From UBA1765 sp045615885 (lineage in GTDB: Bacteria > Fibrobacterota > Fibrobacteria > Fibrobacterales > Fibrobacteraceae): a stretch of DNA of 64,000 bases. The notes below the pieces were generated by a model. It was given only the letters and a program-made list of their open reading frames with translations, was not told the origin of the DNA and searched no databases. The stretch is taken from positions 62,001 through 126,000 of the forward strand of contig JAZLFR010000057.1 of the NCBI GenBank assembly GCA_045615885.1, given 5' to 3'. Positions within the stretch are counted from its first letter, which is position 1; every line of letters begins with the position of its first letter. Below are positions 60,057 to 64,000 of this stretch, in pieces. Both the position numbers and the translations under genes were made by a program.

Positions 60057-60335
60057 ACTTATAAAACATAATCCAAACGGCATTTTATAAGCAAAATGCG
60101 CCTGTTTTTTCACATTTTCAAGAGTTTCAACCACAAAATTGCTTATAAAAACAAAATTCAGCGGGAATTTATAAGCACAAAAAGTAATTTATTCGTAAAA
60201 AAACGGCTTATTTTTACTTATAAAAACAAATCAAAAACATTTTTTATAAGCATTATTGTCAAAACAACCGAATAAAACGGAACAAAAAGCCTCAAATCCG
60301 CTTATAAAAAGCAATTCCAACAAGAATTTATAAGC
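60057..60335. repeat. Array of four 36-bp inverted-box units
   Basis: Units at 60057-60092, 60141-60176, 60216-60251 and 60300-60335. Each begins RCTTATAAA and ends TTTATAAGC with exactly 18 nt between. Interiors differ in sequence. Unit starts are 84, 75 and 84 bp apart, so two intervals equal eight helical turns. Further single GGCTTAT boxes lie at 60205 and 60343. Confidence 0.85.
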
Positions 60336-60368
60336 ATTTTTCGGCTTATATGGCAAAAAGGAGTCAAA

Positions 60369-60455
60369 ATGGAACACAAGCCCTTCTTGACAGCCCCTAA
60401 ATCACAAAAAAAAGCAGATTTTCCCCATAAAAAAACGCGACAACGCCTTTATTGA
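60369..60455 (+). CDS. Candidate 28-aa basic peptide
   Basis: ATG 60369 is preceded by AAAGGAG with 5-nt spacing and opens 28 codons (MEHKPFLTAPKS..., ending KTRQRLY). The product is strongly basic with no membrane segment. It lies directly after the inverted-box array on the same strand. The ribosome binding site is one of the better ones in the region, but no homology is recognised and it may be fortuitous in AT-rich DNA. Confidence 0.35.
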   Translation: MEHKPFLTAPKSQKKADFPHKKTRQRLY

Positions 60456-60609
60456 CAAGGGGGACTACGAAATTAGGTACCCAAATGCCATATAGGGCAC
60501 AAAAATCGCCACCTTGTAAAATTTGAAATGTTACAAAAACAGGCACACAAATGCCATATAAGCCCCCAAAAAGCAAGCCCCTTCCCCAACATTCAGGAGT
60601 ATTTCATAC

Positions 60610-60643
60610 AAAAATCCCGTGGTTGTAAAACCACGGGATTTTT
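60610..60643. terminator. Bidirectional intrinsic terminator of pnp
   Basis: AAAAATCCCGTGGTT and AACCACGGGATTTTT pair perfectly around GTAA. T-runs on both strands; 22 nt beyond the pnp stop. Confidence 0.93.
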
Positions 60644-60664
60644 GCAGTTCAAAGAACTTTAGGC

Positions 60665-62932
60665 TTAGCCTTCAGTTGCCGGAGCTTCTGGAGCAGGAGC
60701 GGCTTCAGCAGCAGGTGCTGCTTCGGCGGCCGGAGCTTCAGCAGGAGCTTCTTCCTTCTTTTCGATCAAAGCCTTCATGGAAAGCTTGACCTTGCCCTTC
60801 GGGTCAACGCCGAGGCAAAGAACGGTAACTTCGCTACCAACCTGAACAACGTCTTCGACCTTTTCAACACGGTGGTCTGCAAGTTCGGAGATGTGCACGA
60901 GACCATCGCGGCCCGGGAGGATTTCAACGAAAGCGCCAAACGGCTGAATCGTCTTCACCTTGCCCTTATAGATGCGGCCTGGTTCCGGTTCTGCAGTCAA
61001 TTCTTCGATCATGCGGCGGCATGCTTCACCAGCCTTGCCGGTCGGTGCAGAAATGTCGATGTTGCCGTTGTCGTCGATGTTGATGGTGCAGCCAGTCTTA
61101 GCCTGCATGCCCTTGATGACGGAGCCACCAGAGCCAATGACGTCGCGGATCTTGTTGGTCGGGATGCGCATCTTGAGCATCGTCGGAGCCTTTTCAGAAA
61201 CCTGCGGACGCGGAGCCGGAAGACCGAGAGTAGTCATCTTGTTCAAAATGTGCAAGCGACCCTGCTTGGCCTGTTCGAGAGCCTGACGCATGAGTTCCGG
61301 GGTGATACCGCGAATCTTGATATCCATCTGGAATGCAGTGATACCTTCAGCAGTACCAGTAACCTTGAAGTCCATATCGCCGAGGTGGTCTTCTGTACCG
61401 GTGATGTCAGACAAGATTTCGATCTTGCCGCCTTCCTTGACAGAGCCCTTTTCGGAGATGAGGCCCATTGCGATACCAGCAACCGGAGCCTTGATAGGAA
61501 CGCCAGCGTCCATGAGGCTCAAGCAGCCGCCGCAAACGGAAGCCATGGAAGAGGAACCGTTAGATTCCATAATTTCGGACACAACGCGAATTGTGTACGG
61601 GAAATCTTCTGGGAGCGGAAGCACTGCAGCAAGGGAGCGTTCAGCCAAGTGGCCGTGACCGATTTCACGACGGGAAAGGCCAAGCTTCTTGCATTCACCA
61701 ACGGAGAACGGAGGGAAGTTGTAGTGCAGCATGTAGCTCTTGGAACCTTCACCCTGGAGGCTTTCAAAGCGCTGTTCGTCAGCCTTGGAGCCGAGAGTGC
61801 AAATTACAAGACCCTGAGTTTCGCCACGCTGGAAGATAGCGGAACCGTGAGCGCGCGGGAGCACACCCATTTCGATTTCGATCGGGCGAACTTCAGTGGT
61901 GGTACGACCGTCAAGACGAACATGTTCGTTCAAGATCATTTCACGCATTGCGGTGCGTTCAAGGTCGCTAAAGATAGCCTTTGCGTCAGCAAGGAGTGCA
62001 GCGTCCTGAGCGTCGCCTTCGCCAATGATGGCGAGGATGCGAGCATCTTCGGTCATGCGCTTGCAGAGGTCTGCCATTGCCGGGTAGAAGTCGGTCTTGA
62101 CCATGTTGTTATGAACATCAGCGTTGAGTTCATCCCAAACAACTTCCTTGACAGTAGCAACGAGCTTGTCGTGTGCTTCGCCAACGTTCTTAGCCTTGAG
62201 TTCCATCTTCGGCTTGGAGCAGCGGTCAACGAGTTCCTGCTGGGCCTTGCACATAAGCTTGATAGCTTCGTGGCCAGCGAGAATTGCACCGATCATGGTG
62301 TCTTCGGAAACTTCGTAAGCGCCACCTTCGACCATGCAAACAGAGTCTTCCGTACCGGCGACCACAAGGTCAAGATCGGCAACGGCGAGCTGTTCGTAGG
62401 TAGGCATAACAACGTTTTCGCCATCTACGACTGCAACGCGAACTGCAGCAACCTGCTGTTCGAACGGGAGTTCGGAGAGGCCAATGGAAAGGGATGCTGC
62501 GCTAACGCCAAGAACGTCAGGAGCAAACTTCTTGTCGGCAGAAAGAACCTGCACGATAACCTGAACTTCACGAGTGAAGTTTTCCGGGAACATCGGGCGG
62601 ATCGGGCGGTCGATAATGCGAGCAGAGAGAATTTCTTCGTCGCTCGGACGGCCCGGTTCACGCTTGCTGTAACCGCCAGGGAGGCGACCAGCAGCGTAGG
62701 TCTTTTCACGATATTCTACGGTAAGCGGGAAAAAATCACCATCCTTTTCTTCGCCGTAGCAAACGGTAGAAAGGATGAATGCATCGCCCATTTTCGCAAC
62801 AGCAGAGCCACGAGCCTGCTTTGCAATACGGCCTGTTTCAAAGGTGATGACACGGCCATCAGGAAGCGTTACAGACACTTCCTTCGGGTCGAGCATCTTG
62901 CCGTACTTGGCTTGATATGCGTCAATAGACAT
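60665..62932 (-). CDS. pnp: Polyribonucleotide nucleotidyltransferase
   Basis: 755 aa. 3'-5' phosphorolytic exoribonuclease of the degradosome. Two RNase PH domains (GRIAKQARGSAVAKMGD; LDGRTTTEVRPIEIE and SSMASVCGGCLSLMDAGVP), a helical linker, a KH domain (KIRDVIGSGGSVIKGMQ) and an S1 domain (YKGKVKTIQPFGAFVEILPG). The C-terminus has an Ala/Pro/Glu-rich low-complexity tail of about 35 residues. Follows rpsO by 21 nt, the classic rpsO-pnp order, where pnp often autoregulates. Confidence 0.98.
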   Translation of the reverse strand: MSIDAYQAKYGKMLDPKEVSVTLPDGRVITFETGRIAKQARGSAVAKMGDAFILSTVCYGEEKDGDFFPLTVEYREKTYAAGRLPGGYSKREPGRPSDEEILSARIIDRPIRPMFPENFTREVQVIVQVLSADKKFAPDVLGVSAASLSIGLSELPFEQQVAAVRVAVVDGENVVMPTYEQLAVADLDLVVAGTEDSVCMVEGGAYEVSEDTMIGAILAGHEAIKLMCKAQQELVDRCSKPKMELKAKNVGEAHDKLVATVKEVVWDELNADVHNNMVKTDFYPAMADLCKRMTEDARILAIIGEGDAQDAALLADAKAIFSDLERTAMREMILNEHVRLDGRTTTEVRPIEIEMGVLPRAHGSAIFQRGETQGLVICTLGSKADEQRFESLQGEGSKSYMLHYNFPPFSVGECKKLGLSRREIGHGHLAERSLAAVLPLPEDFPYTIRVVSEIMESNGSSSMASVCGGCLSLMDAGVPIKAPVAGIAMGLISEKGSVKEGGKIEILSDITGTEDHLGDMDFKVTGTAEGITAFQMDIKIRGITPELMRQALEQAKQGRLHILNKMTTLGLPAPRPQVSEKAPTMLKMRIPTNKIRDVIGSGGSVIKGMQAKTGCTINIDDNGNIDISAPTGKAGEACRRMIEELTAEPEPGRIYKGKVKTIQPFGAFVEILPGRDGLVHISELADHRVEKVEDVVQVGSEVTVLCLGVDPKGKVKLSMKALIEKKEEAPAEAPAAEAAPAAEAAPAPEAPATEG

Positions 62933-62953
62933 AAGTAATCTCCAGTCCGCAGA

Positions 62954-63226
62954 TTATCCGCGGAGACCGAGTTCCTTGATAAGAGCGCGCTGACCATCGA
63001 GGTCACGGGTAGCATAGTACTTGAGAAGAGTCTTGCGCTGTGCAACCATCATGGCAAGACCGCGGAGGGAGTGATGATCCTTCGGGTTTGCCTTAGCATG
63101 TTCTGTCAAATTCTTGATCTTTTCAGTGAGAAGAGCGATCTGGACACGAACGTTACCAGTATCTTTTTCGTTAGCACCAAACTTAGCGGTGAGTTCTGCA
63201 GCCTTTTCTTTTGTAAGGGTAGCCAT
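62954..63226 (-). CDS. rpsO: 30S ribosomal protein S15
   Basis: 90 aa from ATG 63226, which has AAGGA 10 nt upstream; an in-frame ATG at 63238 abuts that sequence and is unlikely. S15 binds the 16S central domain early in assembly. FGANEKDTGNVRVQIALLTEKI and DHHSLRGLAMMVAQRKTLLKYY are highly conserved. Heads the rpsO-pnp operon on the minus strand. Confidence 0.97.
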   Translation of the reverse strand: MATLTKEKAAELTAKFGANEKDTGNVRVQIALLTEKIKNLTEHAKANPKDHHSLRGLAMMVAQRKTLLKYYATRDLDGQRALIKELGLRG

Positions 63227-63363
63227 ATTACTATCCATTCCTTTTTTTTGTTGTTTGTTTTATGTTAGGAGCATTCATTGATGCCCATGTGTCGCAACGT
63301 TGAATTGGCAAAAACAGATGCAATACAGGAGCATAACGCAGCTCGGGGGTAAATATAGGAAAA

Positions 63364-63398
63364 ATTAGGGTACAGGGTATAGGGTATAGGGTTTAGGA
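63364..63398. repeat. Heptamer-period tract, 5 units
   Basis: ATTAGGG, TACAGGG, TATAGGG, TATAGGG, TTTAGGA in register. Reverse complement of the NNACCCT word class at 5.2 kb. Confidence 0.88.
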
Positions 63399-63431
63399 GC
63401 TCCGAATTTCAGTGCTTTTTTGGGAGTATAA

Positions 63432-63449
63432 AGGGGGAAGCCTCCCCCT
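63432..63449 (-). terminator. Hairpin downstream of the transporter gene
   Basis: AGGGGGA-AGCC-TCCCCCT, 7-bp stem, in a run of G/C-rich hairpins 75 nt beyond the transporter stop on the minus strand. No T-run, so function is uncertain. Confidence 0.4.
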
Positions 63450-63525
63450 CGTTCGCACTTTGTTGCTCTCTACCCCCTCTACGGGGGCACCCCGTAACGC
63501 CCCGAAAAATTAGGCGAAAGACGAT

Positions 63526-64000
63526 TTAAGCGAATTTTTGAACATAGCCCTGAACAAGAATCAAGATGATCAGGGCAGGGATAATCCACTTCATGTAGAA
63601 GCGAACGATCTTATGCGTCGGGAACTTCAGGCCCTTGCCAAAATTTGCCTCCTTGAGGAACTTCTTTTCGCCCCAGCCACGCTTGTGGCAGCAGAACAAA
63701 ATGAAGAGGAGGGAACCGAGCGGGAGCAAGGTATTGGACACGAGGAAGTCTTCAAGGTCGAGCACGCAGGAGCCAGCGCCAAGCGGCTGGAAGCCAGAAA
63801 GCACGTTAAAGCCGAGTGCGCACGGGAGCGACAAGACGATGATCGCCACCATGTTCAGGTACGTGGATTTCTTGCGGGAACAGCCAACCAGGTCCATCCA
63901 GAAAGAAACGATGTTTTCGAACACGGCAATGAGCGTGGAAAGTGCAGCAAAGCTGAGGAACAGGAAGAATGCCGAGCCAAAAATGCGGCCGCCAGGCATT
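63526..64000 (-). CDS. Sodium-dependent (NSS/SNF family) transporter, C-terminal part
   Basis: About 158 residues seen; the 5' end is beyond the window. Hydrophobic with at least four membrane segments. FGSAFFLFLSFAALSTLIAVFENIV matches the TM8 region of the neurotransmitter:sodium symporter family, followed by LSLPCALGFNVLSG and DLEDFLVSNTLLPLGSLLFIL. The family co-transports amino acids or related solutes with sodium. The short basic C-terminus (YVQKFA) is normal. Substrate cannot be told from this part. Confidence 0.88.
   Translation of the reverse strand, partial: MPGGRIFGSAFFLFLSFAALSTLIAVFENIVSFWMDLVGCSRKKSTYLNMVAIIVLSLPCALGFNVLSGFQPLGAGSCVLDLEDFLVSNTLLPLGSLLFILFCCHKRGWGEKKFLKEANFGKGLKFPTHKIVRFYMKWIIPALIILILVQGYVQKFA

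Larger units (their letters stand above)
59882..60664. other. 783-bp AT-rich spacer with an ordered repeat array
   Basis: Contains, in order: a possible multi-branch stem structure (59886-59971), the aguA terminator, four 36-bp inverted-box units (60057-60335), a 28-codon open frame with a good ribosome binding site, two CAAATGCCATATA boxes 66 bp apart (60482 and 60548), a TTGTAA/TTACAA pair (60514-60536), and the pnp terminator. No other gene is visible. Confidence 0.75.
63227..63525. other. rpsO upstream spacer with heptamer tract and G/C-run hairpins
   Basis: No gene seen. Contains a 5-unit heptamer tract, an AGGGGGA/TCCCCCT hairpin (63432-63449), a CCCCC/GGGGG hairpin near 63473 and a GGGG/CCCC pair before the transporter stop. 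The rpsO promoter must lie in the right-hand AT-rich part. Confidence 0.6.

Noticed and set aside
60057..60335. CRISPR array (36-bp repeats)
   Set aside because: Only the ends of the units are conserved, interiors vary, spacers are 48/39/48 bp, and no cas gene is near.
60057..60600. Replication origin
   Set aside because: AT-rich with ordered boxes, but no TTATCCACA-type DnaA boxes, dnaA, dnaN or gidA nearby.
60872..62938. 688-codon plus-strand open frame opposite pnp
   Set aside because: Shadow created by biased codon use in pnp.

Overview
The window looks like a chromosomal segment of a Fibrobacter-type bacterium (phylum Fibrobacterota). Pointers are a FISUMP-type exported protein at the left edge, a multidomain secreted pectin lyase of family PL11 with a type IX secretion-like C-terminal tail, a lipoprotein with a serine-rich linker in front of a glycoside-hydrolase-like domain, Gram-negative envelope genes and an LL-diaminopimelate aminotransferase. 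The genus call is inferred from these protein styles; no rRNA gene is present. No tRNA or rRNA gene, IS element, integrase or CRISPR array was recognised.

Layout. 1-10.6 kb holds housekeeping genes: a minus-strand run of a DnaG-like primase, a MurC/Mpl-like ligase and an MTA/SAH deaminase, then murB, nudC, a VanZ-like gene, a GT51 transglycosylase, rlmI, hflX and pgpA. 10.6-13 kb has two poorly characterised proteins and an orphan D12-class adenine methyltransferase. 13-31.7 kb holds glyS, an M23/LysM peptidase, the PL11 lyase, an outer-membrane barrel, dut, purL, a U32 (TrhP-like) protein, dapL, a TPR protein and tex.

31.8-47.2 kb is the accessory part: a RhuM-family protein, a lipoprotein, a secreted HEXXH protein with a left-handed helix-like tail, a three-gene LlaJI-like restriction-modification operon (m5C methyltransferase, McrB-like AAA motor, PD-(D/E)XK nuclease), a KilA-N protein, and two tandem copies of a RhuM DNA-binding/PLD-like fusion gene. 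One fusion copy is frameshifted and the two differ only in the DNA-binding domain. The 775-bp gap between the restriction operon and the KilA-N gene carries two diverged copies of a roughly 200-bp element and a rod-like hairpin ending in a T-tract.

47.5-64 kb returns to core functions: ilvB-ilvN, a compact cluster of a CrtC/AttH-like protein, a eukaryotic-type HisA and a glycosyltransferase, a SAHH-like protein, a HAD phosphatase, dGTPase, a metallophosphoesterase, the agmatine-to-putrescine pair aguB-aguA, pnp-rpsO, and a truncated NSS-family transporter.

Two noncoding signals stand out. (1) At least twelve spacers between core genes contain tracts with an exact 7-bp period, with a different heptamer at each locus; the longest keeps phase for about 180 bp. 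(2) The 783-bp gap between aguA and pnp contains four 36-bp inverted-box units (GCTTATAAA, 18 bp, TTTATAAGC) at 84/75/84-bp spacing. I know of no named system for either in this lineage.
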